This document shows, one piece after another, positions 1-9,446 of a stretch of 64,000 nucleotides of DNA. Positions within the stretch are counted from its first letter, which is position 1. Every line of letters starts with the position of its first letter. The DNA is from Pseudomonas sp. ML2-2023-3. Its GTDB lineage: Bacteria > Pseudomonadota > Gammaproteobacteria > Pseudomonadales > Pseudomonadaceae. The notes beneath the pieces were generated by a model. The model ran no database searches and was not told the origin of the DNA. It saw only the letters and a program-made list of their open reading frames with translations. Both the position numbers and the translations under genes were made by a program. The DNA lies in contig NZ_CP146345.1 of NCBI RefSeq assembly GCF_037055275.1, positions 1-64,000 of the forward strand, given 5' to 3'.

Positions 1-37
1 CGTGGCCCTTGACAACATCGTCATCAAGCCCCGGTAA
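1..37 (+). CDS. C-terminal tail of an upstream transfer gene (partial)
   Basis: An open frame runs from the window edge to a TAA at 35-37 and encodes the last eleven residues VALDNIVIKPR. It ends 12 bases before dotH and so belongs to the same operon. In IncI-type transfer regions the gene before dotH/traN is traM (dotI/icmL), which is the likely identity. That is an inference from gene order only, because the visible tail is too short to recognise. Confidence 0.5.
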   Translation, partial: VALDNIVIKPR

Positions 38-49
38 GGGAGGACCAAT

Positions 50-1267
50 ATGAAACCATTTCAGCTTGTAGTGCCGATGCTTGTCTTGGCAATCAACACA
101 GCGTTTGCGCAAGATGCTCAAGCTCCGCAAAGCGGTGCAATGCTCCCTGGAGCCGAGCAACAATCAATGCAGCAACCGCAACCGGGGCAGCAACAGCAAC
201 AGCAACAGCAACCAGCACCTCCAGTTCCTGGACAATGGGTGCAAGTGAAAGGCCCGGGCACCCCCGCGAATTTTCCTGCGCAGCCTGGCCAAACAAATGC
301 AAATGTTAATCCGCAGATGCAAAATGCATTTCCGCAAACTAACTACGGCGCTGCGAACTACGCCGTAGGTGGCCAGCCACAGGGTCAGGCACCAACTCAA
401 CCGCAGCAAAATGCTGCCCCTCAACCGCAGCAGAATGGTGTTGCGCCCATGCCTCCCTTGGACGCTCCAGAGGGCTCAGCGGATTTTAATGAAGCTATGA
501 AAGTTGTAGCTCCATTCGCTCCAGAACAAATTCGCGAAATGCGGGGAAGCCTTGAGAACACGAGGAAGGCGAAGGCGTATAAGCCTGTGAGAGCCATCCC
601 GAGAATCACGAGTGTCTCTGTCGACCTAAGCCCGGGCGCGTCACTACCAGTGTTACGTGTAATGCCTGGTGAGATATCGAACTTGGTTATCCTCGACTCA
701 ACAGGGGCACCTTGGCCTTTGGCAATCACACCACGGATCTCCAGAGATGACATCTTCACAGCAGAGTGGATGCAGGGTTCGCACGTAGTTGTGGTTTCAA
801 CGACATCCTCCTACGAATCTGGAAATATCGCTCTATTTCTACAAGGCGCGACGACACCAGTTGTCATAAAACTCGTGACTGGTGAACCTGACAGTGAAGG
901 CGAGAAATCCAGAATCGTGGATGCTCGCTTGGACGTACGGATACCCGGCCGAGGCCCTTACGCTAAAGCACCGCTGATGGGGCCAGGTAAAATCGCTCTA
1001 TATGACGACACCCTTCAGGCCTTTCTTGACGGAATTCCACCCAAGGATGCCCGAGCAGTGGTGGCACATGGGGACGTGCCAACGCACACAAAAGTGTGGC
1101 AATACAACGGCGACATCTTCGTGCGTACGCAGCAAGATATTCAAACAGCGTTTGATCAAAGTCTGTCCTCAGGAGATGGAACCAAAGTTTATCGGCTTCC
1201 AGCAACTCCGTTCGTAACCCTGTCTCAAATGGGCCAGTCAGTTACCCTCCAACTAGACATCAACTGA
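50..1267 (+). CDS. dotH: DotH/IcmK-family (TraN) outer-membrane core protein of type IVB conjugation system
   Basis: The 405-residue product has a signal peptide (about residues 1-20, cleavage after AFA), then a long Gln/Pro-rich stretch to about residue 135, then a compact C-terminal region starting near EQIREMRGSLENTRKA, the usual DotH/IcmK/TraN core. DotH forms the outer-membrane core ring with DotC and DotD, which are encoded at 49.5-50.9 kb. The ATG at 50 follows a GGGAGGA ribosome site. dotG starts 7 bases after the stop, so the two are co-transcribed. The low-complexity Gln/Pro segment is longer than the functional core would need and is probably a flexible periplasmic linker. Confidence 0.85.
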   Translation: MKPFQLVVPMLVLAINTAFAQDAQAPQSGAMLPGAEQQSMQQPQPGQQQQQQQQPAPPVPGQWVQVKGPGTPANFPAQPGQTNANVNPQMQNAFPQTNYGAANYAVGGQPQGQAPTQPQQNAAPQPQQNGVAPMPPLDAPEGSADFNEAMKVVAPFAPEQIREMRGSLENTRKAKAYKPVRAIPRITSVSVDLSPGASLPVLRVMPGEISNLVILDSTGAPWPLAITPRISRDDIFTAEWMQGSHVVVVSTTSSYESGNIALFLQGATTPVVIKLVTGEPDSEGEKSRIVDARLDVRIPGRGPYAKAPLMGPGKIALYDDTLQAFLDGIPPKDARAVVAHGDVPTHTKVWQYNGDIFVRTQQDIQTAFDQSLSSGDGTKVYRLPATPFVTLSQMGQSVTLQLDIN

Positions 1268-1274
1268 GGTCCAT

Positions 1275-2624
1275 ATGAGTACTCAAGCTGATATTGGTCG
1301 CCAAACCAAGGTTATCGTAGCCGTAGTAGCTGTCGTGGTCATTGGTGGCGGCTATCTGGCGTATACCTGGTTGCAAAATCACAATTCAAGTAATTCTTCC
1401 GTTCGGGGTATCACGACGGACGCTAAAGGCACTAAAACAGAAGAAAGCGAACAATACCGTCAGGTACTTAACCGATATAACCAAGCAAACGCACAACAAG
1501 CCGAATCAAACGGTGGTTCGTACATGTCTGTGATGTCTGCACAGTCTGTTAAACCGGTCACACCTGGTTCAGGACAGCAGCAGCAACCTCAGCAGGTTAA
1601 TTACTATTACCAACAACCCCAGCAACAACAACAAGTCGTAACTCGTAACAAAGAGTACGACAAACAAATCGCTGAGCAGGTAAAAGGTTTGATGTCCGCG
1701 TGGGGAGAGAAGCCCCACGGGTTGGGTAAGTCGAGCGAAGACGCCACTCTTACCCCATCTGCTTATGCTCAATCAATCATGCCAGCATCTATGGCTGGTG
1801 CGGGCGGCACGGTTGCAAGCAATCAACGCGGCGCTAATGGGGCCGCGAGTCAAAAAGATCCCGACGTAGTGGTAGTACCAGGGTTTACTCTTGCCCCGTC
1901 TATTCTCAAGACTGAGATCGACACTGACGAAAACTCGATGGTACGTGCGGAGATCGCAACCGGGCCATTCGCAGGTGCAGTGTGTTTCGCCATGGGCTAC
2001 AAACGTATAAACGAAACCGTAGACATGACGTTTAGCTACATGGAGTGGAAGGGACACTCATATAAAATTAGCGCAAAAGCCGTTGATCCAGACAGCATGA
2101 GAACCGCACTCTCCGGCGAAGTAAACAACCGATACTTCGAAAGAATTATCCTCCCAGCACTTGCTATTGCAATCGGTAAGACAGGTCAACTTTATGAGCA
2201 AGGTAGCGCTCAAAATATTATCACCAGCCAAGGTGCAGTCATTTCGACCTATCCAGAAACACCGAACGGTGCGGCTGTAGCAGGTACATTTGCGGGTGGT
2301 ATTGGCCAGCAAGCAGGCAAGGTTCTCGCAAATGACGGCGCAAACATGCCTCAAAAGCAAGTTATTAGACCTTTGGGCTCGACTATCGGTATTCAGTTCA
2401 TCGGCCCTGTGATGGCTAGTGATGCACTGGACAAAAATGCCATTCAAGCAAATCAGAAAGATGAATTGAATACCCTGAGTCAACCTGCTGGACAGCCAAA
2501 GCAACAATATCGCTTGTCACCTAGCGCAACTGGCAGCGGTGATCAAGAGGGTATGAGCAGCGGGTATCCGGGCTTTACACCTGGCCTTGGCCAACCCAAC
2601 ACAATGAACTCGACTCGCTACTGA
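1275..2624 (+). CDS. dotG: DotG/IcmE-family (TraO) VirB10-like channel protein
   Basis: The 449-residue protein has a short cytoplasmic tail, one transmembrane helix (about residues 11-33), a Gln-rich linker (about 95-125) and a C-terminal VirB10/TrbI-like domain beginning near residue 200 (PGFTLAPSILKTEIDTDENS). In type IVB systems DotG spans both membranes and lines the channel. The length fits plasmid TraO-type proteins. Legionella DotG is much longer because of a pentapeptide-like repeat region that is absent here. It sits between dotH and dotF, the canonical order, with a GAGG ribosome site before the ATG at 1275. Confidence 0.88.
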   Translation: MSTQADIGRQTKVIVAVVAVVVIGGGYLAYTWLQNHNSSNSSVRGITTDAKGTKTEESEQYRQVLNRYNQANAQQAESNGGSYMSVMSAQSVKPVTPGSGQQQQPQQVNYYYQQPQQQQQVVTRNKEYDKQIAEQVKGLMSAWGEKPHGLGKSSEDATLTPSAYAQSIMPASMAGAGGTVASNQRGANGAASQKDPDVVVVPGFTLAPSILKTEIDTDENSMVRAEIATGPFAGAVCFAMGYKRINETVDMTFSYMEWKGHSYKISAKAVDPDSMRTALSGEVNNRYFERIILPALAIAIGKTGQLYEQGSAQNIITSQGAVISTYPETPNGAAVAGTFAGGIGQQAGKVLANDGANMPQKQVIRPLGSTIGIQFIGPVMASDALDKNAIQANQKDELNTLSQPAGQPKQQYRLSPSATGSGDQEGMSSGYPGFTPGLGQPNTMNSTRY

Positions 2625-2647
2625 GTCAGCGCTGAAAGGATGCCAAC

Positions 2648-3358
2648 ATGACGACACAGACAGCGGCCGATATTGATGTATTTGCATCACCGGCCCCAAA
2701 AGCAGGCGTTGCTCAACCGGAGCCGGATTCGAAACTGGAGCAGGACTCTTTGCCAAAAAGGAACTTGAATTCGTTTGTAGAAAAAGTGAAGCCATGGCAC
2801 TTCTTTGTTGTGCTTGCACTCGTAGCAGCGGTCTGGATCTTCGCACCTAAGTTGTTCCGCTCGAACTCTACGATCACACAAGGGCAACAGTTTGGGGCCC
2901 AAAACACACAAGCTGAGTACGGTTCGTATGAACGCCAAAAACCGGTCCAACCGGTTGAGGAACCTGTGAGGACAATTCCGCCAGTCAGCCAACAGATTGA
3001 GCTGATCCAGGTTCAAGGCCAAATAGAGACATTTGCCAAAATCACTTCCGAGCTGCAGGGCCAGGTTCGTGAGCTTCAGGCAAAAATTGCAATGCTGGAG
3101 TCACGCCCATCTGATACTCCTCCCAAGGCCAAGGAGAGAATCCAGGCGACGCGAAATCAGCCTGCCGTCCCTGCCGTCACAACATCCAAGGCTTTGACTG
3201 GATATAGCATCAACACCATTTATACCGATCAAGCGTGGTTGGCGCATGACCAACGAACAATCGTTGTACAGGTCGGTGATGCTTTCGACGGCATACGCGT
3301 TCTTCGCATAGATCCAGTGTCCCGCCAGGTTGTCACAAACCTCGGCGTGATCCGGTAG
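2648..3358 (+). CDS. dotF: DotF/IcmG-like (TraP) inner-membrane protein
   Basis: The 236-residue protein has a cytoplasmic N-terminal region, one transmembrane segment at about residues 51-67 (HFFVVLALVAAVWIF), a coiled-coil-prone stretch at about 115-150 (QVQGQIETFAKITSELQGQ) and a small C-terminal domain. This architecture and its place directly after dotG match DotF/IcmG and IncI TraP, an inner-membrane component that contacts DotG. AAAGGA lies upstream of the ATG. The sequence itself is poorly conserved, so the call leans on architecture and synteny. Confidence 0.75.
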   Translation: MTTQTAADIDVFASPAPKAGVAQPEPDSKLEQDSLPKRNLNSFVEKVKPWHFFVVLALVAAVWIFAPKLFRSNSTITQGQQFGAQNTQAEYGSYERQKPVQPVEEPVRTIPPVSQQIELIQVQGQIETFAKITSELQGQVRELQAKIAMLESRPSDTPPKAKERIQATRNQPAVPAVTTSKALTGYSINTIYTDQAWLAHDQRTIVVQVGDAFDGIRVLRIDPVSRQVVTNLGVIR

Positions 3359-3368
3359 GGAGTAAGGT

Positions 3369-3902
3369 ATGGATCTCGCGAGCATGATCATTGCGGCAGC
3401 TAATTCGCTGACCGGAGTGATGTGGGGCCTACTGTGGAGCCTCGGAGCGCTGGTCGGCTTCGCGTACTCAGGCTCGGTGCTTCGCAAGATGCAGCTCGCC
3501 AGTATTCAACCAGGCCGACGCCCAATATCTGCTGGCGGCACCATGATGGTGATGATCATCGGGGCCATGCTTTTCAACCTTTCGGGAACAATTGGAACTG
3601 TCTGGACGACCTTTTCCAGCGGTCAAGCGAACTACGGCGCAATCTCCTGGAGCGGAGCGGAGCAGTTCGGTGAGTTCAAAGAAGCCGTAAATGCTGTTCT
3701 GACACTAGCAAGTCTTGCTGGTGGCTTTTGCTGCTTTAAGGGACTACTGCTCTTAAAAAAGGCAAGCATTGATGGAGAGTCTTCCAACGGTGCAGATGAT
3801 CTAGTCTGGCGTGCTTTAACTCACTTGATTGCGGGTGCGGGATTGGTTCACGTAGACAAGATGATTGATGCGTTTCAAGAAACATTCAAACTTTACTGGT
3901 AA
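3369..3902 (+). CDS. traQ: TraQ-like multi-pass membrane protein of the transfer operon
   Basis: The 177-residue hydrophobic protein has about four membrane segments (near residues 15-35, 58-78, 108-128 and 145-160). It lies between dotF and the traR-like gene, where IncI plasmids carry traQ, a relative of the IcmC/DotE group. The start at 3369 follows GGGAGTAAGG. It is presumably an inner-membrane part of the secretion channel. No catalytic motif is visible, so the assignment is by hydropathy, length and position. Confidence 0.65.
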   Translation: MDLASMIIAAANSLTGVMWGLLWSLGALVGFAYSGSVLRKMQLASIQPGRRPISAGGTMMVMIIGAMLFNLSGTIGTVWTTFSSGQANYGAISWSGAEQFGEFKEAVNAVLTLASLAGGFCCFKGLLLLKKASIDGESSNGADDLVWRALTHLIAGAGLVHVDKMIDAFQETFKLYW

Positions 3903-3920
3903 GTCAAACGGAGCGTTGCT

Positions 3921-4364
3921 ATGAAAATGAATCCTTTCGAGATAGTCGGTGATGTTGTACGTAAAGCTCACGTACACCTGATCACCAAAACTGACGAATA
4001 CAATCAGCACCCAGTACAGCGTCGCATCATGTTGGCAAGTGCCGGCATCACCATGGCAACCATGTTTGCTGCACAAGCACATGCAGATGGCTGGGCTGAC
4101 ATGGGCAAAAAGGGAGCAGAACAGGGCGATTCGATGAAAGAAAGCTTAGGCAAAATATTCGCTGTCCTAGGGTTTGGTGGTGCCGGATATGGTGGCATGA
4201 ATATGTGGAAAAAAACCCAGCAAGGCGAGAACAGCCGAGTTACAGGTACTCAAATCTGGGGGCCTATGTTAGGCGGGGCGGCACTAGGCGCAACTGGTTT
4301 CATGATGGTTGCTACAGGTGAGACTGTAGGTATCGATGCTGGTCAACAAGGCGTCGTACCTTAA
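3921..4364 (+). CDS. traR: TraR/IcmD (DotP)-like small membrane protein
   Basis: The 147-residue protein has an N-terminal leader-like hydrophobic segment ending in AQAHA at about residue 55, followed by two Gly-rich hydrophobic segments (about 80-100 and 115-135). This resembles the IcmD/DotP and TraR family of small inner-membrane channel proteins. It starts 18 bases after traQ with a GGAG ribosome site. The function is inferred from family and operon position. Confidence 0.65.
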   Translation: MKMNPFEIVGDVVRKAHVHLITKTDEYNQHPVQRRIMLASAGITMATMFAAQAHADGWADMGKKGAEQGDSMKESLGKIFAVLGFGGAGYGGMNMWKKTQQGENSRVTGTQIWGPMLGGAALGATGFMMVATGETVGIDAGQQGVVP

Positions 4365-4378
4365 CCAACAGCAGCAAC

Positions 4379-4399
4379 AGGCAGTCTTATAGACTGCCT
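4379..4399 (+). other. Intercistronic hairpin between traR and dotN
   Basis: A perfect 9-bp inverted repeat (AGGCAGTCT, loop TAT, AGACTGCCT) ends directly before the GGAGG ribosome site of dotN. No T-run follows, so it is not a standard terminator. It could stabilise upstream mRNA or modulate dotN translation; the role is unproven. Confidence 0.55.
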
Positions 4400-4409
4400 T
4401 GGAGGTTTG

Positions 4410-5135
4410 ATGAGCAGCGCAGATAATCAGCCAGACATGGTAGTCCCCGATGCTACGCTCGGTCGAAATTTCGAACGTCCAGCACTACCCGGTATGAACT
4501 TGTCAACTAAAGCAAGGGTTTGGGGTGATAAAGAACCAACTGCTACTGAGCCTAATAAAAAATCGTTGAGTCTAGAATTGCGGGTTGAAGTTCTTCGTGA
4601 GAGCAAACACCGGTGCTTCTTCTGTGGTTTTCCTTCGCAAACTTTGGAAATTCACAATATTAACCATAACCACCAAGACGTACGGAAAGATAACTTGCGC
4701 GCCGTCGATTCGTTGTGTCACGGCTGGCAGCATCTTGGGGAGTTGGGGGAGGGGAACGCTTTTATTGGATACCTTCCTGGGCTCGTTGCGCAGGATGTTA
4801 ACAATCTGCAGCGATGCATCCTAGTCGCCTTGGAAACAGGGGATGAAGCAACTAAATCTGATGCGAAAAAGTTGTTGAACTGGCTTGCTTCGCACAGACA
4901 GTACACAGAAGCTGCTTGGGGCACGTTTGAACCAAGTGTATTCGCTAGTGCATTGGTGAAAATGGAGGGTGTTGGTGCAGACGTTCATGCCGTTGTATTT
5001 AGAGATCTTGCGGTGATATTCAACCCTAGTACTTACAGCGCAAACGCAAAACAATGGGCTCAAGATGCTTATAAATCTTCACCTACAGCATCTTGGCCAA
5101 ATGTGTATCACAACATAATGAATGCGCCGAGCTGA
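4410..5135 (+). CDS. dotN: DotN/IcmJ-like (TraT) HNH-fold zinc protein
   Basis: The 241-residue protein carries a central HNH-like zinc segment: RVEVLRESKHRCFFCGFPSQ, then HNINHNHQDVRKDNLRAVDS, then CHGWQH. IcmJ/DotN proteins have this HNH-like fold without known nuclease activity and join the DotL coupling-protein subcomplex in Legionella; the IncI counterpart is traT. ATG at 4410 is preferred to the TTG at 4407 because GGAGG at 4401-4405 spaces better. The position just before traU agrees with IncI order. Confidence 0.75.
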   Translation: MSSADNQPDMVVPDATLGRNFERPALPGMNLSTKARVWGDKEPTATEPNKKSLSLELRVEVLRESKHRCFFCGFPSQTLEIHNINHNHQDVRKDNLRAVDSLCHGWQHLGELGEGNAFIGYLPGLVAQDVNNLQRCILVALETGDEATKSDAKKLLNWLASHRQYTEAAWGTFEPSVFASALVKMEGVGADVHAVVFRDLAVIFNPSTYSANAKQWAQDAYKSSPTASWPNVYHNIMNAPS

Positions 5136-5145
5136 GGGGAAGGGT

Positions 5146-8100
5146 ATGGGAGTTCTGGAGAAATGCGTAGATGCCGTTGAAGGTGCGATTGAGTACCTGG
5201 CTCGACATCTGATTAATAAAGACATGACCAGCTACTGCGAACTGATGACCGCAGTGGGTGTGACCGATGAAGACATTCGGCGTTCTCCAGATCTGAAGGA
5301 CCCGTACACTTTGGTTAACAATGGATACTCGCTCCTGACCGTTTTTGACCTGCAAGGCACATTTCAGATGCTTTCGGAGGCCGAATTCGCAGCAATGATC
5401 GAATCATTGCGAGTCCGTATGACGGGATACATGAAACGTTATGGTCATTCGCTGACCTTCTCATTTGAGCGTGATCCCGAGCGCGCTAAAGACGAGTTAA
5501 TGCGCCTTGCGGAACCATTACTCAATACGGCCCGACGGATCGGCCTCGAAACTGAAGACATAATTTTAGACCGTGTAATGCGTAATTACCCTCTGTGCTC
5601 TTGGGAGCAGAATATTCTCGTTGTGTACACTCACCTTAGCGCTATGAGTTCAGAAGAACAAAAGCGTGAGATGAATGCACTTACCAAAAGCCTGGCGAAA
5701 CACAATGTTCCACGGACGCAGTTTGGTCAAAATCCTGCATTCGCTTTGTCTGCCTTAAAATATCGTCACGACACAATGCTCAAGCGGTTGCAGGATGATT
5801 TTGCGAACTGCGGTATCGACGGCCAAAAAGGGATCATGATGAAGCCTCTGACTGCGCATGAAGCTGTGAAGCGAGTCAGAATCATGATTAACCGCGAAGG
5901 TACTTCCCAAAAGTTCCGTCCGTCACTTCCTGGTGATCGTCACATACCGAGTGGGCCAGAGCATGCCGACGATTATTCGGACCTCGTTGCTCCACGTTTG
6001 AGCTACCAGATTTGCAGCAACAATGTCGAACCGGATGGAAACTACATTCGTACCGACAGACTCTGGCACGGCTCTTTCGGAATGGAACTGGGACCACAAG
6101 ATCCGCTTCCATTTAAGGAATTGTTCGGCGCGGTCGATCAGGTTGTTCCATGGCGAATTCGCTTCGACCTGAACCCATGCGGGCTCAATGAAGTACGCAT
6201 GCGTCGCATGGTTTCAGGGTTTGTAGGCCTTCTGCCAAGTAACCGCTCGATCCGTGAATCCTTTTCAGAATTGGAAAGGCTTCAAAAGGAGGAAGCCGTC
6301 CTTTCAATGAAAGTGTCTGCTTCGACGTGGGCAGAAGACAAAGACACCGTTAAGCAGCGCATGTCCTCCCTGGAGAAGTCTCTTCAATCGTGGGGCACTT
6401 GTCAGGTAAGCCAGAACCATGGCGATCCTATGGCAGGCCTTGCTTCCACCATTCCTGCATTCACTACCAAGAACACAGCGAACAGATTGCTGCCTCCACT
6501 TCAAGATGCCTTGGCCATGCTTCCCCTGCAACGACCTGCAACACCGTGGGCAGAAACTGGCTCATGGATACTCAGGACGCCTGAGGGTAAAATTTTTCCT
6601 GTAGGTTTGGGCAGCAGTATCCAAGACACTTGGATCGAGCTGTTTTCAGGCATACCTGGTTCTGGTAAATCTGTAACTGTAAACACCATGAACAATGCCG
6701 CGATCCATCGGCCGGGTGCGATTCAATTGCCGCTGATGACGATTGTGGACGTTGGTCCATCTTCATCCGGACTGATCCAGGTCATCAGAGACTCACTTCC
6801 TGACCATCGCAAAAACGAGGCTGTGTACCTTAAGCTGCAGAACAGCGTTGATTACGCAGTTAACCCCTTTGACCCGCAGCTCGGTGCTCGCGAACCCACT
6901 GCTCGCGAGCGCGAATTCCTCGTTGATTTTTTGAACCTGCTTTGCACCGATACCGATATCGGCCGCGCTCCTGCAGAAGTGTCACGTGTCAACGAGCGTC
7001 TAGTGACGCTGGTTTACGATGACAGAGCCGGAAACGGAGCAAACCAATACGAACCTGAAGTCGTTCCGTTGGTAGACAAGATCCTTTTGGAAACCGGGAT
7101 TCTGGCTGAGCATGACGAAAAATGGTGGTCCACTGCTACCTGGTACGAAGTGACCGACATGCTGTTCGCTGCAGGCTATATCCAAGAGGCAACAATTGCC
7201 CAGCGCCAAGCTTCACCCGTGCTGGCTGATTTTAACGCAATGCTGAATAACGAAAGTATTCGACAAATGTTTGGATCTATCCAAACTAAAAGTAATGAAC
7301 CTTTGCTCAACTATATGTCGCGTTGTTTTGTGGTAGCTACCACCAGCTTTGCTTTGTTTTCCGGGCGTACCCGTTTCGACCTCGATGCTACAACTCGTGT
7401 TATTTCTATCGATCTTAATGACGTCATCGGTTCCAAAACTGCTGAAGGTGCTATTAAGACCTCATGCATGTATCTTTTTGCTCGACAGTTAGCTGCCAAA
7501 AACTACTTTCTGCGCAAAGAAGAGTTGGTGAAAGTTGTTCCTGAGCTGTATGCGGAATATCACATCAAACGCGCAGATGATGTGGCCTCGCAACAAAAAA
7601 TTATTGCCTATGATGAATGGCACAACACTGACGGCCTTGAAGCGCCGGTTCAAACCGTTATTAAAGATGGCCGTGAAGGTCGTAAATGGGGCATCCGAAT
7701 TATCGCGATCTCGCAGTTCATGAATGACTTCCCTCAACCGCTTTTGGACGCATCAACGTCGGTATACGTTCTGCGCGGCGGCAATCGTAGTGATGAGAAG
7801 GTTCTTCGTGATTCCTTTCAGGTGTCCGACCAGACCATCAGCGAGCTTCACCGTAAATGCGTCGGCCCTACTGAGGAAGGCGCGAACATGCTCGCCATTT
7901 TCAAAACCAACCAGGGCACCATCACGCAGATCCTTACGAACACCACGGGTGCCTTGGAGTTGTGGGCCTTTTCGACAACCCAGCAGGACGTTTCACTACG
8001 AACAGCGCTGTACAGCCGACTGGGTTCAATGACGGCACGTAGGGTTCTCGCCGCTAGATTCCCTCTCGGTACCGCGAAAACCTACATCGAGCAGCTGGAG

Positions 8101-8202
8101 CTGCAGGCGGGCGCGGAACAAGCGAAGTCGGTTGTCATGAAACTCGCTGACGAGATGACCGCCGAGTACCGGGCAAGCCGCAAAGCAGGAGCAAATATCT
8201 AA
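5146..8202 (+). CDS. traU: TraU/DotO (IcmB) VirB4-like secretion ATPase
   Basis: The protein of about 1018 residues is a VirB4-type AAA+ ATPase. The Walker A motif GIPGSGKS lies at about residues 502-509 and a Walker B-like AYDE at about 820, followed by a C-terminal region with ISQFMNDFP, typical of DotO/TraU. It energises assembly or substrate movement at the cytoplasmic face of the channel. An in-frame ATG at 5122 overlaps the end of dotN. The ATG at 5146 is chosen because GAGGGGAAGG lies just upstream. The gene overlaps traW by one base (TAATG), so translation is coupled. Confidence 0.9.
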   Translation: MGVLEKCVDAVEGAIEYLARHLINKDMTSYCELMTAVGVTDEDIRRSPDLKDPYTLVNNGYSLLTVFDLQGTFQMLSEAEFAAMIESLRVRMTGYMKRYGHSLTFSFERDPERAKDELMRLAEPLLNTARRIGLETEDIILDRVMRNYPLCSWEQNILVVYTHLSAMSSEEQKREMNALTKSLAKHNVPRTQFGQNPAFALSALKYRHDTMLKRLQDDFANCGIDGQKGIMMKPLTAHEAVKRVRIMINREGTSQKFRPSLPGDRHIPSGPEHADDYSDLVAPRLSYQICSNNVEPDGNYIRTDRLWHGSFGMELGPQDPLPFKELFGAVDQVVPWRIRFDLNPCGLNEVRMRRMVSGFVGLLPSNRSIRESFSELERLQKEEAVLSMKVSASTWAEDKDTVKQRMSSLEKSLQSWGTCQVSQNHGDPMAGLASTIPAFTTKNTANRLLPPLQDALAMLPLQRPATPWAETGSWILRTPEGKIFPVGLGSSIQDTWIELFSGIPGSGKSVTVNTMNNAAIHRPGAIQLPLMTIVDVGPSSSGLIQVIRDSLPDHRKNEAVYLKLQNSVDYAVNPFDPQLGAREPTAREREFLVDFLNLLCTDTDIGRAPAEVSRVNERLVTLVYDDRAGNGANQYEPEVVPLVDKILLETGILAEHDEKWWSTATWYEVTDMLFAAGYIQEATIAQRQASPVLADFNAMLNNESIRQMFGSIQTKSNEPLLNYMSRCFVVATTSFALFSGRTRFDLDATTRVISIDLNDVIGSKTAEGAIKTSCMYLFARQLAAKNYFLRKEELVKVVPELYAEYHIKRADDVASQQKIIAYDEWHNTDGLEAPVQTVIKDGREGRKWGIRIIAISQFMNDFPQPLLDASTSVYVLRGGNRSDEKVLRDSFQVSDQTISELHRKCVGPTEEGANMLAIFKTNQGTITQILTNTTGALELWAFSTTQQDVSLRTALYSRLGSMTARRVLAARFPLGTAKTYIEQLELQAGAEQAKSVVMKLADEMTAEYRASRKAGANI

Positions 8203-9446
8203 TGAACGTACTCAAGTTTTCCCCCCTTGCACTTGCAATGCTTACGGTAGGAATGTTCGCCTCCAAGCCAGCCTACGCGATTTGCGACGGTTGCGTGGTT
8301 GGTGCTGTGGAAACAGCGAACCTCAGCATCACATTGGCTGTGAACGCAACAACTGCTGCAGTAGGAGCGATGGCCACGTCAGTGAATACGATGCTGTACC
8401 AGGTCGGTACCGCTGTGACCCAAGGCAGTAGCAAAGTCGCAAACACGGTCGAAACCGCGGCTCGCGTGGATCGGGAATTCGCAGCGACTCAGGAAAAGAA
8501 CCGACGCTATGAGGACGCACGTCAGCGGTACTACGTCTCCAACGCCATTTGCAGTGAATCTGCTTCCGGAGGCGCTATCGACGTCAAAGCTGGTGTTGCT
8601 GCAATAAAAACAACCATGAGGTCTGGTGGCGGCGGCAAAACCGAAAACCGCAAAATTGCTCAAGCATTGACTTCGCCGGCCGCGCCCAGCGAGGTCGATT
8701 CCATGCGTTCTGCAAGCATTCACGCTGATTACTGCGACACAGATGACTATGCCGCGTACGGCGGTGCCAGCGCGTGCCCGAGTGTTTCAACAACAATGCC
8801 CGGGGCTGACAAGCGCCTTGATTCCGTAATGATAGGCGCCGGTCCAAATGGTAAGAGTGCAGATCTCACCTTCTCCCAAGAGCAGACTGACGCAGCGCAG
8901 ATGTACACCCAAAACTCAGCTCGGCGATCGATCGGCAGTCAGCTGCGCAAGGGCGAAGCTGAAAGTGAAGCCGGCTCGCAGTACATCGGACTCATGAATC
9001 AGTACAACTCGATCCTTTCGGCTGCTACGGATCCGCAGGACCAGCTCGTTGCTGATAGCCAACCCAACCCAGCGACCAAGGATTTGCTGGTAGACACACT
9101 CAAGTCGTCCTCGGCCCAGGCCTACTACGCCAAAACTGCGTCATCTCAAGCAAAAGCGACGGGCACGATGTCGGCCAGGGAATTTGAATCGTTTGAGGTT
9201 GGACGCCGGTATGCCAATACCGAGTACCAGGCAGACTTGCAAAACATGGAAGGGGACAACCTGCTCCGTGAGCAGATCCGCGTGCAGTCCCAGACCAATT
9301 GGTTGCTGCTTGAGCTGCGTAACGACGTCCAGCGCGGGAACGTGATCAACGGATTAAATCTCGCAAGCGGCGCACGTTCAGAGTTTGAGCCCATCTTGAG
9401 CCAAAAATATCGCGCTGTATCGGGCCACATGGGAGGCAGCAACTGA
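8202..9446 (+). CDS. traW: TraW-like exported transfer protein
   Basis: The 414-residue protein has a signal peptide (about residues 1-26, KPAYA cleavage), a Cys-containing start of the mature protein (CDGCVVGAVE) and a largely helical, Ala/Ser/Gln-rich body. It lies between traU and the traX-like gene, as traW does in IncI plasmids, and is joined to both by overlapping start and stop codons. A periplasmic or envelope role in the secretion channel is inferred. No enzymatic motif is seen. Confidence 0.65.
   Translation: MNVLKFSPLALAMLTVGMFASKPAYAICDGCVVGAVETANLSITLAVNATTAAVGAMATSVNTMLYQVGTAVTQGSSKVANTVETAARVDREFAATQEKNRRYEDARQRYYVSNAICSESASGGAIDVKAGVAAIKTTMRSGGGGKTENRKIAQALTSPAAPSEVDSMRSASIHADYCDTDDYAAYGGASACPSVSTTMPGADKRLDSVMIGAGPNGKSADLTFSQEQTDAAQMYTQNSARRSIGSQLRKGEAESEAGSQYIGLMNQYNSILSAATDPQDQLVADSQPNPATKDLLVDTLKSSSAQAYYAKTASSQAKATGTMSAREFESFEVGRRYANTEYQADLQNMEGDNLLREQIRVQSQTNWLLLELRNDVQRGNVINGLNLASGARSEFEPILSQKYRAVSGHMGGSN

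Noticed and set aside
1..49. Whole upstream gene as traM/dotI
   Set aside because: Only eleven codons are visible; the identity was kept as inference from gene order only.
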